A stretch of DNA of 64,000 nucleotides, taken from contig RPFO01000167.1 of assembly GCA_009746045.1 (NCBI GenBank), positions 1,177,574 through 1,241,573 of the forward strand, written 5' to 3'. A model generated the notes under the pieces. That model did not search any database. It was not told the origin of the DNA and saw only the letters and a program-made list of their open reading frames with translations. Source of the stretch: Mesostigma viride. Its lineage: Eukaryota > Streptophyta > Mesostigmatophyceae > Mesostigmatales > Mesostigmataceae. Shown one piece after another: positions 50,559-63,039 of this stretch (within the stretch, counting starts at the first letter, position 1; every line of letters begins with the position of its first letter). The position numbers were made by a program, and so were the translations under genes.

Positions 50559-52788
50559 CTACCAGCCTTGTCTAGGTTTGGGTTTCGTGGCCTCCTTCTC
50601 ATCCTTGACACCTGCTCTAGCCTTCACCCCAGCGCTTAACACCTCTCGCTCGCCCTTCCCCTTGGCTGCTGGTCCAGCCGATGGGATTAACGAGACCGCC
50701 GCATCGCTCTGCCGCCGTTGCGTCTGGCGCGTCAACTGTGCTGCTGAAAGCGATTTGCTGCTGCCGGTGGGTGCGGCTGATGAAGTGGAGTAGCGCCGAT
50801 TGCCTCCCAAGGTCGCCAGAAAGTTAGATGGCACGCCTTTCTTGCGAGGGCTGCTGCCTGGAGACAATGAAGGGGACGGCTTGACTGTGAGTGGCGACGG
50901 CATGGGAGACGGACTTGCTTCGGGGCTCGACCCCTGCACGTGCGAGCTAGGCCTTGTGGAGGTCTTTGCCGACTCGGTCGACTGCGGCGTGGATGATGAC
51001 ACGGACCCCCGCCGGCCTGCCCCGCCCTTGGCCACGGCCGATGGGCTCCCAGAAATAGACATGCGGCGCGTGCTAGCATCCGGCAACGTCACATTCAGGG
51101 AACGCTTCTGCTTCGCACCTGGGCTGCTGGCTGGTGGTGGCGCGGGTGTCAGTGTGTCTGCCGCCACGGTGTCATCCAGCGCACCCACATCCCGGTACGC
51201 AGGGAGGTTCGAGGCAGGCATCGTGTGCCTGCGATTGCCAGCATCAAGGCTGGCCCTTTCTGCCACCCGGTCTGGCCTCGCCGTGGTCCCCGCGCTGCGC
51301 CCTGCCAGGCTGGGGTCGTTGCCGCTGATACTGTCACGCCGGCCACGCGGGGGAGATGGTAGGCCCCCGTCGCTGCCAACGCTGCTGCGCCGGCCCGGCC
51401 GAGGGGACGCCACTGCTGGTTTTGGCACAGCCGGTCCTGTCTTTGGGGAGCGATCCGCCCCTCCACGCGGAGAGTCCAGCCCCCATTGAGAGATGGGCAC
51501 CTTCAGAACGCTCATGTGGGGCCCCTCAGGCACCCCCTTGGGACTTGTTTGGGGTCTACCCTCGCGGAACGAGGTGGACGTATGGACGGACAGAGCGCTG
51601 GGGCTGCCAGGTGGCGTGCCTCGGTCCGTGTCACCCAACCGCGGTGACTCCCACCTCGCCATAAGCGCGTCCAGGGAGAGCGCCAGGTCAGCGGGCAACA
51701 TGCCCGGTTTCTCGCCCGAGATGGAGGGCCGCGTCCTACTGGAGGGGGAGGAGGGGGACCTCGGCGACGCCTGTGCATTCTTGGCGAGTCGCTGGCTGAT
51801 GGATAACCGGGGTACACGCGTGTATGCGTCCGAGGGGTTGGGGAACTGCTCGCGGGGGGGGATCACTAAGGGCCGCTCGTTGCTCGCGGGTAGAGAGTGT
51901 CTGCGGTCATGGGCAGCTACGGCGTCCTGGGCGCCGCGTGTGTCCGACCAGCTGCCGGTGCCTGTGAACGTTTGATCATAGGTACCCTTCTGGGGTCCGC
52001 CCTTGCCATCCCTGCCACCTGGGTTTGTCGATGAGTTCAATGAAGCCCTCCTGGCTCCCCTCCCACTTTGTACCATCTCCGGCTTGCCGTCCCACGGATT
52101 GCTCTTCCGCACCGGCTGCGTCGGTTCGATCCGTTCGTCCCCGCATGGCTCCTCCCTCGCTTCCCTGACCATGACCTGCACGAGCGCCCCTCCCCCCTGG
52201 GTCCCCTCGCCCCCCTCATGCTCATAGGCATCATTCTCGTGCACCTTTATTGAGTGGGGTCGGCCCTCCAGGTAGCCCTCCGGCATAATCAACCCGTCGT
52301 GCTCGCAATACTTAGACGGCGACGAGGGGTCCTGCGCCAGGGTGGGCCGCGTGGGGAAGGCCGGGTCTGGGCCCACATAGTTTACCTCGCTCTCTGATGG
52401 CGACTCGGTGGAGGCCGAACAGAGGAGCTCCACAGAGGTCCGCTTGGAGCGGGGGGACCAGGGCAGTATCGGCGCATACCGCGCCCGAAATGTTTCCCAC
52501 ACGGAGTGCCCGCCAGGCTTGCCTTGCCCATGGGATGCGTACACGGAGGGCGTCTCTGGGTCGTTGCCATGGCCGGTAGACCTAGGTGAGAACATGCCAT
52601 CGTCGTCAACCGAGGAGGGGTGGGCATGGTGGCTCCGTAGGGCCGAGCGGAAGGCCGTCAACGCGCGCAGGATTCTCTGCAACGTGCCCACATCCTGCGC
52701 GGCGGCCTCACGCGCGTTGCGCTTCTCGAGTTCCTTGGCGCGGCGGCTGCTCAGCCAATCACGGACGCCGGTGATGAGATCGATGATT
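50559..52788 (-). CDS. last exon: 742-residue Ser/Pro/Arg-rich cytoplasmic tail
   Basis: Acceptor CCCGTTCCAG at 52789 and a one-base phase completion match the donor at 53709, so the tail directly follows the last membrane segment: LLQLCSQ joins IIDLITGVRDWL. After a basic helix (RRAKELEKRNAREAAAQDVGTLQRILRAL) the sequence is low complexity. It has many RR.S and SP motifs (GRRSSVGSD, GRRDSISGND, RRMSISGSP, GRRGSVSSS), which look like repeated basophilic or proline-directed kinase sites. It ends KPKPRQGW. An ORF continuing upstream of the acceptor to 52967 is intronic. Confidence 0.75.
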
Positions 52789-55700
52789 CTGGAACGGGGG
52801 AAGCGATGCCAGCACAAAGGGGTGGGGGTTGGGGTAGACCAGGGGAGAAGCGGTATTGTTAGGTATTGTGGGGCCAACCATGGTGGTCCACTTACGTAGT
52901 ACATAGGCCATATGTGGATTGAGCGTGGAAATTCCCGTATTTCAAAAGGCAGGCACACCACCAGCATGGTCCCAGCTATGGTCGTTATCTACTCAAGGTT
53001 ACTGCAGACAGAAAGAAAGTTCGTAGAATTTTGAGGGAGAACCTGCGTTCTGAAGCCATCGGAGGCAGAACTGCGTTACCTTTGAAACTTCTAAGTGCCG
53101 TGACCTGGCCCCACCCAAAGACACATCCAACCGAGAATGAGTTCATGCCACGCAATGCCGGTGTTCTGGCGCGAGTTTTAGGCCCCGCAAAAACATAAAC
53201 AAGGTGAAGGACATTTTCGGTGTTGTCTTTCCACACTTCCTTTCTGACCAGACCAGCTCCATGTACATTAAATTTTCTCAATATAAAATTAAATCATGTT
53301 GCTGCGACACCTGGGTCCCAAGCAAGGAACCGGAAGCCCCTATCCACAACGCGAAGGAGGGAGGGCGCCAAAGCTTCACTCACGGCCTGGGGGCCAGGCC
53401 ACCAAATACTCTCTCGGCATAGTGGTGCAGGCACAAGTGTGGATGCAATAACAACACCTTGCATTGGCAAACTGACGTGGCGGATGCTTCATTGTAGCGG
53501 GCCCCAAACTTGCTCTTAGAAACTGGCAAAGTTAGGGACTCCCTGTTAAGTAAGGGACTCCCTGTTTTATTTTAATAAGCAGTCGCTCACTGGCTGCACA
53601 GCTACCGCAGGGTGGCAGTCACCATCATACCTGCGTTGCTCTCTTTCAAGTAACGTCACTCTTTCCCATCAACACAAGCCATGGGCTTTGCACTCTAATA
53701 ACACTCACTGGCTGCACAGCTGCAGGAGAATCACGATCACCATCAGGCCCAGCATTGCGTAGCTGACGTTCTTTCGGTAGCGCTTGTTTCTGCTGGCGTC
53801 CCCCACGAGCAGCATCAGCCCGCACATCACGATGCCAAACTCCAGTGCCGCCGAGCCCAGGGCGACCGACCAGTCCCTTCGCAGTGGTTGTGGCTGCAAG
53901 GCAAAGTATTTATCAAAGTCCACCAAATGCAGGTTCATTACAACAGATAATACCAGGACGACATGGCATGATAGCAGGGCGGGTCGTATGAGTCATGTGC
54001 CATCAACGATGTGACTGGTCAGAGGCAGGACCATGAGCACCAATGCTTTGTCAGCATCAACATCTAGGCAGGCATGGAGGCCGACGCAGTACCCTAGCAT
54101 CACCTAGTTTTTCCTTTTCTCAGGAGCGCGGACAGCAGAACATATGGTACTCTTACTGGTGGCCTAAGACATAATATAAATCGAATGACTGAGAGCAGAG
54201 GGTGACAAATGGTGGGTACCCACAGGCAGCAGTATACATTTGAGAAGCCTTGCCTAAGCCCTTAGCAAGCACAGCCTGGCTGACCGCCATTCCAATAAAA
54301 TTTGCCACTTTTACCTAGATGGGTGCCATCCCAGCATTGCCCACACTGTGTACATGCTAAAATAACACTTCAGAATGCCCAGAGGCCAATTAAAAAAGGC
54401 ATCTGACCACAGCAAAAAAAGTGCAAAAAAAATCAACAACACGATACAACGGCTCTACAGTAAATTCGATGCAGACGCTTACCTGGACGAAGAAGACATA
54501 GAGAAGGTCCACCAGCAGGAAGCAGGACAGGGTGACCATCTGCGGCTCGACAAGGGTGGAACGACACCATCCATCCGACGAAGGCACAACCTCATCATTA
54601 GCAGCGCAACAAGCATGAGGAAATGCCGCTCACGTGGCCATGCCATCAAGGTCACCGCATGTGCCCGAGTGCCGATCTGTCAACGATGTGCATGACGAGA
54701 AGCATTAAGTGATGCCCCCGCCACGGCGGTCGCCGCACCATTTTCGGTCCTTCCTCAGCGCGGGGCTAGAGAGGGAAGAAATGACACTAGGGGAGGGGGC
54801 AGCTAGCCTATAAATATTTATACATATGTAATGTATTATGTATTATTTACAATATTAATATCACTTCGAGTTGGGGGCACTGGCTGGTCCCATGGTCGTC
54901 ACCGCAGATAAAATGTCCAGTCGCAAGCTTGCTCGCTCGCTAGTGAGCCACTTCAGCCACACCGCCTAAATTTTCTAATGAACTGGTCACCAATTAATGG
55001 TCACTACTGTGAAAAGGGGTACTACCAAACGGGAGCCCAAGGTGGCTTCAAGGGGGCCCAGGGAAATTCTAGACATGAGCAGGCGGTACTGCATGAGACA
55101 CAGAGCAGGCCTCCGTCACGCGATAACAGTCTCCAGCCATAAGCCGGCGGGTGGCCCCCATTCACGCGTGCACAACAGGATCTGAACGCGCCATCCCCGT
55201 CGTAATCCCCTTACAATACCGTTATAACCCCATCATAATCAAGCAAATGTGGACCCCTCACCTCGCACCACCCCGCCAGCGTCCGGTTCCCGTCCTTGAC
55301 TTTGATGCCGGAGAGGACCGACATGAGCAACTGTCACGCACATAGCGTAATAATTAATGAGTAATCATCAATGGGCAGTGGCCGCATCGAGGAGAGCAGC
55401 CACGGGACAGTGTGGCACGAGCAGCCGAACAAGAAGAAGCTTTAGGTCAAATGATCACTTTTAAAATGGCAAGAGCCGCTGGAGAAGGAAAAGGGGAGCT
55501 GTTTCCTGCTCCGCGGATATCAGGATAATGAGGCCAGCCAAGGCATGCAAAAAAACACGCGCACGGCCGGGAGGGCCAGAAGAGGCAGTCAGGCTTCAAG
55601 CGTCTAAACTGGTCACATGCCCCAGTAGGGGGGGGTTGGGAGGCCACGTGGGGGCACATGACCCCCGTTAGCTGACAGTTGAACGCATGTGACAGGTGCC

Positions 55701-58700
55701 GGCAGTGACGGGTCCCATGTGGCTGTTCATTAGGTTTGAACGAGGTTCATAGACAAGAAAGAAGGAAGAACGGGCAAAAGAAGAGGTTGTGATGGGGGAG
55801 GGATGAAAAAGAGATAGAAATCATCGCCAAGAGAAGCCAGAAAAAAGGAAACGTGAAAGGGGGAACTGCAGAACATTGTCCCCACGCACAGGTGAGACGC
55901 CACATTGTTAAAGTACGAAAATAGCGATTACGAGTGGCTGCAGCTGCTGTGATCAACGACCAAACACAAGTCGCCTTGCTTGCAAGGCTGAGGCTATATA
56001 GATGTACTACTATATATTCATTGAGAATGATACATTACTACTATATATATACTACTATCGTCACAGTTACAAGCGCTATATGCTTTGCCATGGCGGCTTC
56101 TGTTTCACATACTCACACACAACACACACGTCCCCAGGAATCCCCATCATTCACACAGACACAAACACAGACGCCCACACCCACCCACTTAAGGCACAGA
56201 AAACTAACCGCGACCAATACGGGCACCGTGGTGCGCCCCAATCCCCTGTGCCACCGACAAAAAAAAAAGGACGAAAAGGAGGTAATCTGCAAGGTCCCCC
56301 GAGAAAGATAGACAAGGGGGAATGATGAACTAGCCTGTTTCGTGATTACCACAAAATAAAAAGGGCAATAGGCCCACACACCTGTTTCGTGAACACCACG
56401 AGCGCGTAACAAGCGCGGAGCTTGCCCATCATCTCCTCATTCAGCATCGCCCTGCGCTCCTCGTCAATATCGTCCAAATCATCATCGTAATGCGGCGATG
56501 TCTGCCAGCTGTCGTTGGCGTTGTGCCCGTTGGTGAGCCCGAGCGCCTGCGCCATGAAGCCGCGCCCGTCATGGGTCTTCTCCGTCATGCTAAAGTGGAA
56601 GGTAAACCGACGAGAGCGGCTGTGCTTGCTCCTTCTTTGGCTCTTTGCGCCCTCACCGGCCCATGATGCCTTCTTACGGGCCAGGTCCGCGGCATTGGTA
56701 TCGGTTGCCCCTTCCGCCTTGTACACCGCGGGGCCGCCAAAAGCAGCGAAGAGGACCCCATACCTGCAGGTTGGTGGTATCCCGTTGGGGAAGTTAGAGT
56801 TATATTGGAGTTATGAGTTATGTTGGAGTTATGAGTTATATTGGAGTTAGAGTTATGTTGGGGGTTCTGTTAGTTGCATAAACTCGGGTCCATCAGTGGT
56901 GGTTATGACTCCTAGACTGAGAACTCGCCAGCAGCTGTGCCCATAATGCACATGCGAGAAGCAGGGACACTTTGCTTCAAAGGATCGCTGATCATACTGT
57001 AGAGCGACACCACTAGACAGTGAGGTAATGTTGTACACCAAGGGAGCCCGCTTCTGTGCGATTGAAAGCCAATAGCTATGCCATCCACCTCCATGGCTAA
57101 ATAGACCAGTTACTCTCTCGAAGCAGTTTCATAGATACAACGATGACTTCATCTACCCCGTATCATCACAGCCAAGAATAGATGACCACGTTGTTACGCT
57201 AACATGACAACGCGAGGCCCATAATTCAGCTTAAGAAGGAGCAAGCTAGCACATCATTAGACAAGCGGACACACAGTTGGTAACACGCCAGCACCCCGTC
57301 AGTAACAGGACAGCGTAATCACTGGGCCACGACACCCTCATATCTGCTTCCCCAGCGTGCCAGGAACCACTTATCTATATGCTAGCCTACTCACTGGGCC
57401 ACGGCGTCCTTGTACTTGGTCGCATTGGGGTCCTTCCATTCGCCGGCGGGTCCCCCGATCTCCTTGGTCTCAGCCAAGTTCATTTCCATGAATCGCTCCT
57501 CCGCCTTTGTTGCCCCCACGGACACCTCATAAATGCATAGTTTGTTCTGCAGATGATACAGCCATGCAAAACATTCACCGTTTCCATCCTAATCAAAACG
57601 CATGCGCCAGCTCTGATGAGGGATTGGGGCTCCATCTCCTCCCAGCAACGACAAACTAGCTTCTGCAACGTGATTGCTGGCAGCAGGCCAGATAATGCAG
57701 CCATCTGTAGTGGTGTTCTTGGCGGTTGAGTTTGTCTACCATAGACCCTCACCCCTCACCCCTCACCCTTCATCCCTCACCCCTCACCCCTCACCCCTCA
57801 CCCCTCACCCCTCACCCCTCACCCCTCACCCCTCACCCCTCACCCCTCACCCCTCACCCCTCACCCCTCACCCCTCACCCCTCACCCCTCACCCCTCACC
57901 CCTCACCCCTATACAGAGAATGTAAGGCAGCTCGCAGAGGATGGTCCTAAAAGCTCTTCTCAGGCATAAGCTCAGGGTAGGGGAATCAGGAGCTGTGGCG
58001 CAAAAACAAATCACCATGCAACGTTTTCGAGGACGGTGTTTCATGCATAGAGGACGCCGCTATGATCAGGGTGACATCCTGGCAGCCTGCATGATCCGTT
58101 TCAGGCCTTAGTGGCCTTGTGTCATGTTACGCGCCATAACCTAGTTGTCCTTCCATCTCACTATTAAGGTACCATGTGCCCGGAGACCCCTACTAGAATA
58201 CAAATCGTGGTTCTGTGAGCATAGCTTTATCAACAGTGCTATAGGTGGTGAGCTACTGTAGCCAGCTACTTGGAGCCCCATGTTAACGGAGCCTGCCGTC
58301 ATGTACCAACACTGTGTCATGGGCACACAGATATATAGCAGACGTTGCATGACAGTGCAATGGCCAACGCACTGCCACCCTCAGCACCTCGCTATCCCGA
58401 AACGTGATGGCGTTGCAGGGAGAAAACCTGCCACGCCCAAACCAAGCTCATGCGCCGGCATGGAAGACTTGCGGTTTATTTAGAACTTGCGGTCATTTAA
58501 GGCATCTTGGGGGGTGAGGGGGGGTGGAGAGCATGGGCTTCTCAGGTCCGTAATTAAGAACTTGGTGCTATACTATATTATTATATTAGTAGTATTATAG
58601 CGCGTTTAATACCGTGTTTAACACCGCGGCGGGATACCGGTTTCCCGCCAATAGCGTCACTTGGTGTAAGCAGGAGTCATGGCGGGGGTGGTCGTGCTCC

Positions 58701-61700
58701 GGCGGTGAGTTACTAGGGGATAGGGCCTGGGGGGAGGCTTGTGAGGCGTGCGTGGTTCCCAGCGGACTTACCTTAAGAAGTTTCCAGCAGACGACATAAA
58801 TAATATACAAGTAGAATGAACACGGGAACGCCACAAGTAGCAGCAGCCCGACCGGCATGGTACTGCGACCACCGGCTAGAGGCAACCAAGCAGGGAGAGG
58901 GGGCAAAGGAGACAAGGGGCAAGGCTAATTGTTAGCACAAACAACATGTTAAGTTTCATACCAAGTCATTTCATAAATATGGAGTTGTATTGTGGTAATG
59001 TCGATATGATGTCCAGCTGTCATAATCTTGGTAGCTATTTTGGCATCATCCCCTTTAAGGCAGGGGAGGTCCCGGCGAGCACGGCGGGTCCCAGGGCAGG
59101 TCCCAGGGGGATCTGTGGGAAACATCCATGAATGGTTTCGGGTTAGAAAATACTGCAGCGAGTGGCTGAGCAACGTTCATCAGGGGGGGGTTGGGTTTAT
59201 ATGATATGGCAGTATCTGACATGGCAAATGGCGAGGGAGCAGCTTTTACGGGTTATGGACCGTCCCTTAGAGGTTGGGTGTCGGCGGCACGGCATGGTCT
59301 GCTGATAAGTAGGCAAGCATGCGGACGAGGGAACAATGCCCTACATTCATCCGAACCTGTGCTGGAACGTGCCAAAAACGTAAGGGCGGTTGGACAATGA
59401 GCAGGCAACCAGCAAGTATGCGTAGCAACGAATAAGCAGTCATACACCAGCACGGCAGGATAGATGTACATATCGATGTATGTAGACATCTTTATCGACA
59501 TCCGACATCCAACTTACTAAATAAACTAGTACTACAAGCACTTGCTCACGTCCCTCTTTCCTTGCCCTCCCTCTGTCCATTCCCCCCCGCGTGGTGCCTG
59601 AATCCCCGATCGCGAGAGAGGATTGCTTGCAACCGCGGGCAGCTGCCAACGAAATAAGTCCTCGCCGCTTTCACCAACTGCAAATCCTCCAAGGCCGATG
59701 CTTCAGTTCGCCTCACCCATCCGGGCCACAGCAACGCAGCTCCCCAGGAAGCCATGGCACTGCCGAGCAGTGGCTATGAAGGGCCTTAACTCACTTAAGG
59801 CTACTGCAAACAACTTCACGCCACGGGTCATGTATTAGAACACAGTTTCCAAAGAAGAGCACAGTTTCCAAAGGCCGTCTCGAGACTCGGTTGCCACAGG
59901 AGGCGAGGGGCGAAGCGGCTTACAGGTGGTCAGGAAGGCGCACGCGCGCGTGAATGCCGGGATGACCATCAGCCCCGCGAATATCTCCAACATGGGGAAC
60001 ATGAGGAACTTGGGGTAGTCCTTGTACTTGTCCGGGTACCGCCGGTGGAGCGCCCACCACACGCGATGGGCCACGACGTGCAGCACAAACACGCCGCCCA
60101 CTTGGAGAAAGGAGACAAATAGGACGGATAGGAAGTCTCCGATTCTGGCACAGGGGAGACGAAACAGGGGTCCAGGGGGCGATGGGGCCAAAAAAGAGGG
60201 TTTCAATAATCACAAATGATCACAAATTAACCGCAGTCATCATCACAAACAATGCGCCCAAGGGATCCAGAGGTCAGCGCGGCAGGTAAATTACAATGCA
60301 TGCCAGCATGACGACACGCACGAACAAGGCTCCAGTTGGGTGTGATATACCCACCCGACCTTGCAACAAGCCACAATCCGGTGACCAACAGCCTGGTCTG
60401 ATATGGAGCCTCCAGGGATCCAAGGGAGGATGACAGAGAAAACCTTTCGGGCTTTCCTTGGCATACATCGGCACGGCCAAGCACTTAGGCACGCTCAAGC
60501 ACTTAGGCATGGTCAAGCACTTAGGCATGCTCAAGCACTTAGGCACGCTCAAGCACTTAGGCACGGTCAAGCACTTAGGCACGCTCAAGCACATAGGCAC
60601 GCTCAAGCACTTAGGCACGCTCAAGCACTTAGGCATGGTCAAGCACTTAGGCACGCTCAAGCACTTAGGCACGCTCAAGCACTTAGGCACGCTCAAGCAC
60701 TTAGGCACGCTCAAGCACTTAGGCATGGTCAAGCACTTAGGCACGCTCAAGCACTTAGGCACGCTCAAGCACTTAGGCACGCTCAAGCACTTAGGCACGC
60801 TCAAGCACTTAGGCACGCTCAAGCACTTAGGCACGCTCAAGCACTTAGGCACGCTCAAGCACTTAGGCATGGTCAAGCACTTAGGCACGCTCAAGCACTT
60901 AGGCACGCTCAAGCACTTAGGCACGGTCAAGCACTTAGGCACGCTCAAGCACTTAGGCACGCTCAAACACTTAGGCACGGTCAAGTACCTAGGCACGCTC
61001 AAGCACATAGGCACGCTCAAGCACTTAGGCACGGTCAAGCACTTAGGCATGGTCAAGCACTTAGGCACGCTCAAGCACTTAGGCACGGTCAAGTACCTAG
61101 GCACGGTCAAGTACCTAGGCACGCTCAAGCACTTAGGCACGCTCAAGCACTTAGGCACGCTCAAGCACTTAGGCACGCTCAAGCACTTAGGCGCGCTCAA
61201 GCACTTAGGCACGCTCAAGCACTTAGGCACGCTCAAGCACTTAGGCACGCTCAAGCACATAGGCACGCTCAAGCACATAGGCACGCTCAAGCACTTAGGC
61301 ACGCTCAAACACTTAGGCACGGTCAAGGACTTATGCACGCTCGAGCACTTAGGCATGGTCAAGCACATAGGCACGCTCAAGCACTTAGGCATGCTCAAGC
61401 ACTTAGGCACGCTCAAGCACTTAGGCACGCTCAAGCACTTAGGCACGCTCAAGCACTTAGGCGCGCTCAAGCACTTAGGCACGCTCAAGCACTTAGGCAC
61501 GCTCAAGCACTTAGGCATGGTCAAGCACTTAGGCACGCTCAAGCACTTAGGCACGCTCAAGCACTTAGGCACGCTCAAGCACTTAGGCACGCTCAAGCAC
61601 TTAGGCATGCTCAAGCACTTAGGCATGCTCAAGCACTTAGGCACGCTCAAACACTTAGGCACGGTCAAGGACTTATGCACGCTCGAGCACTTAGGCATGG

Positions 61701-63039
61701 TCAAGCACATAGGCGCGCTCAAGCACTTAGGCATGCTCAAGCACTTAGGCACGCTCAAGCACTTAGGCACGCTCAAGCACTTAGGCACGCTCAAGCACTT
61801 AGGCGCGCTCAAGCACTTAGGCACGCTCAAGCACTTAGGCACGCTCAAGCACTTAGGCACGCTCAAGCACTTAGGCGCGGTCAACACTTAGGCACGCTCA
61901 AGCACTTAGGCACGCTCAAACACTTAGGCACGGTCAAGGACTTAGGCATGGTCAAGCCCTTCTAGGACCCCACCGACTTTACCAAGTCTCTGGCTTTATT
62001 GTGCATCTGAACGAACTGCAGCAGCCAGGCTGGGGGCATGCCTGCCCACCTACCATGTCTTCTGCCCAGTCAGCCCCTTTCCGTCCACTTGGTCGCTGCG
62101 ATACTTTAATATCACGCGAGATTTTTACGATGACGGGATGACATCGTCCTCTGTAGCCTCCAAAGGAACTAACGTACCCTAATACTAGGCTACTAGGCTA
62201 CTGGGCAGTATGTGGCGAATGAGGGAGCGCATGCGGTACTTTCCCCCCGTTGCACTCTCCTCCTCCCCCCGCCAGCCGCCGTCAGGCATAAAGCACGATG
62301 TCCATCCAAGCTACCTGGCTAGGGCAAAGAAAAGAGCTAAAAATCTAAAACAAGGCTTTAGAAATAAAAAACGATGAAACCCCGCAGTGGCACCTCTTGT
62401 GGAGAGCTCGTACAAGTATCAGGTATACCAACAGCCATCGGAATCACGTGACCTCTCCATACGAGAGTGCTGGGACTTGTCCAGGTCTGGGTAAAACAAG
62501 GCTGGTCGTGCAATACTTGTCTGATTACCTTACAGTGCTTTGTTTGAACAATACTTTGTTTGGTTACAATCCTTTGTTTGTTTATACGGCTGCCTGATGA
62601 AACATGCTGCCGCCTGACAACATGCATTGCTGCCGAATGGCTTACCTTACATGGCTGCCTGAATGATATATGTTGCTGCCTGATGGCCTATGTGGTGGCC
62701 TGATTATTTTGTGTTACTTTATTATACGTTACTGCCCGATGGTGTAAGTTGCTGGCTGATGATACGTGCGGCTGCCTGACGGTGTATGTGGCGGCCTAGT
62801 GGCATGTGCGGCTGCCTGAGGGTATAAAGTTGCTGCCTGATGATATGAGCTGCTGCCCGACGGCATACATCGCAGCCTGATGACACACGCGTCCGCCCGA
62901 TTATACATGTTGCTGCCTGAGGGCATATGTTGCTGCAAATGATATACTACTATGCAGCTGCCTTGCACACCCACCCCTGGAAATCGTCCAGCTCGGGGTA
63001 CGTGGTCACATCGGGTTCCGCTTTGGCAGACTCGCGGGC
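50559..63039 (-). CDS. multi-exon polytopic membrane protein with long C-terminal tail (5' end not found)
   Basis: Eight exons join with matching phases and GT-AG borders: 63039-62975, 60144-59924, 58875-58772, 57546-57395, 56763-56382, about 54539-54483, 53893-53709 and 52788-50559. The product (about 1131 residues from the first exon found) has hydrophobic segments in FLSVLFVSFLQVGGVFVLHVV, FLMFPMLEIFAGLMVIPAF, VGLLLLVAFPCSFYLYIIYVV, MVTLSCFLLVDLLYVFFV, VALGSAALEFGIVMCGLMLL and YAMLGLMVIVILL. A hydrophilic loop with KKASWAGEGAKSQRRSKHSRS and DDDLDDIDEE precedes the last four. The layout faintly recalls TRP-like/Flc-type channels, but no defining motif was confirmed, so function is unassigned. 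Exons upstream of 63039 probably lie beyond the window. Confidence 0.75.
53575..53630 (-). repeat. partial duplication of an exon 3' end in the next intron
   Basis: CTCACTGGCTGCACAGCT at about 53585 repeats the exon end and donor at 53704-53721, followed by similar bases (CAGTCACCATCA / CGATCACCATCA). It carries a second GTGAGC-like donor about 120 bp downstream in the gene's sense. Confidence 0.55.
56775..56865. repeat. intronic GAGTTATGTTG/GAGTTATATTG repeats
   Basis: Tandem, imperfect GGAGTTATGAGTTAT(G/A)TT units, about five copies. Confidence 0.7.
57746..57911. repeat. 7-bp tandem repeat (CCCCTCA)n
   Basis: About 23 head-to-tail copies with one CCCTTCA/TCCCTCA variant near the start, within an intron. 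The length equals plant-type telomere units (CCCTAAA) but the sequence differs. Confidence 0.9.
60466..61962. repeat. 18-bp minisatellite, about 82 copies
   Basis: Head-to-tail units of GGCACGCTCAAGCACTTA with variants GGCATGGTC, GGCACGGTC, GGCGCGCTC, ACATA and TACCTA. A block of 19 units (342 bp), marked by GGTCAAGGACTTATGCACGC, starts at 61321 and repeats at 61663, so higher-order duplication has occurred. Since 18 is a multiple of three, long ORFs run through it on both strands. They are not genes: the flanking host exons splice across it in phase. Confidence 0.95.
62570..62945. repeat. degenerate 24-bp tandem repeats (GCTGCCTGATG...)
   Basis: About fourteen imperfect units of the type TTGCTGCCTGATGATATGT in the intron next to the most upstream exon found. 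Confidence 0.75.

Noticed and set aside
52789-52967. Upstream 60 codons of the tail ORF as a separate gene start
   Set aside because: A good acceptor at 52789 with phase matching the 53709 donor indicates this part is intron.
57746-57911. True interstitial telomere repeat
   Set aside because: The unit CCCCTCA does not match known CCCTAAA or CCCTAAAA telomere units.
60466-61962. CRISPR-like array
   Set aside because: Units are contiguous without spacers and the context is a eukaryotic intron.
60274-61965. Long ORFs of 477-537 aa on both strands
   Set aside because: They are produced by an 18-bp tandem repeat whose length is a multiple of three, and the surrounding exons splice across it in phase.
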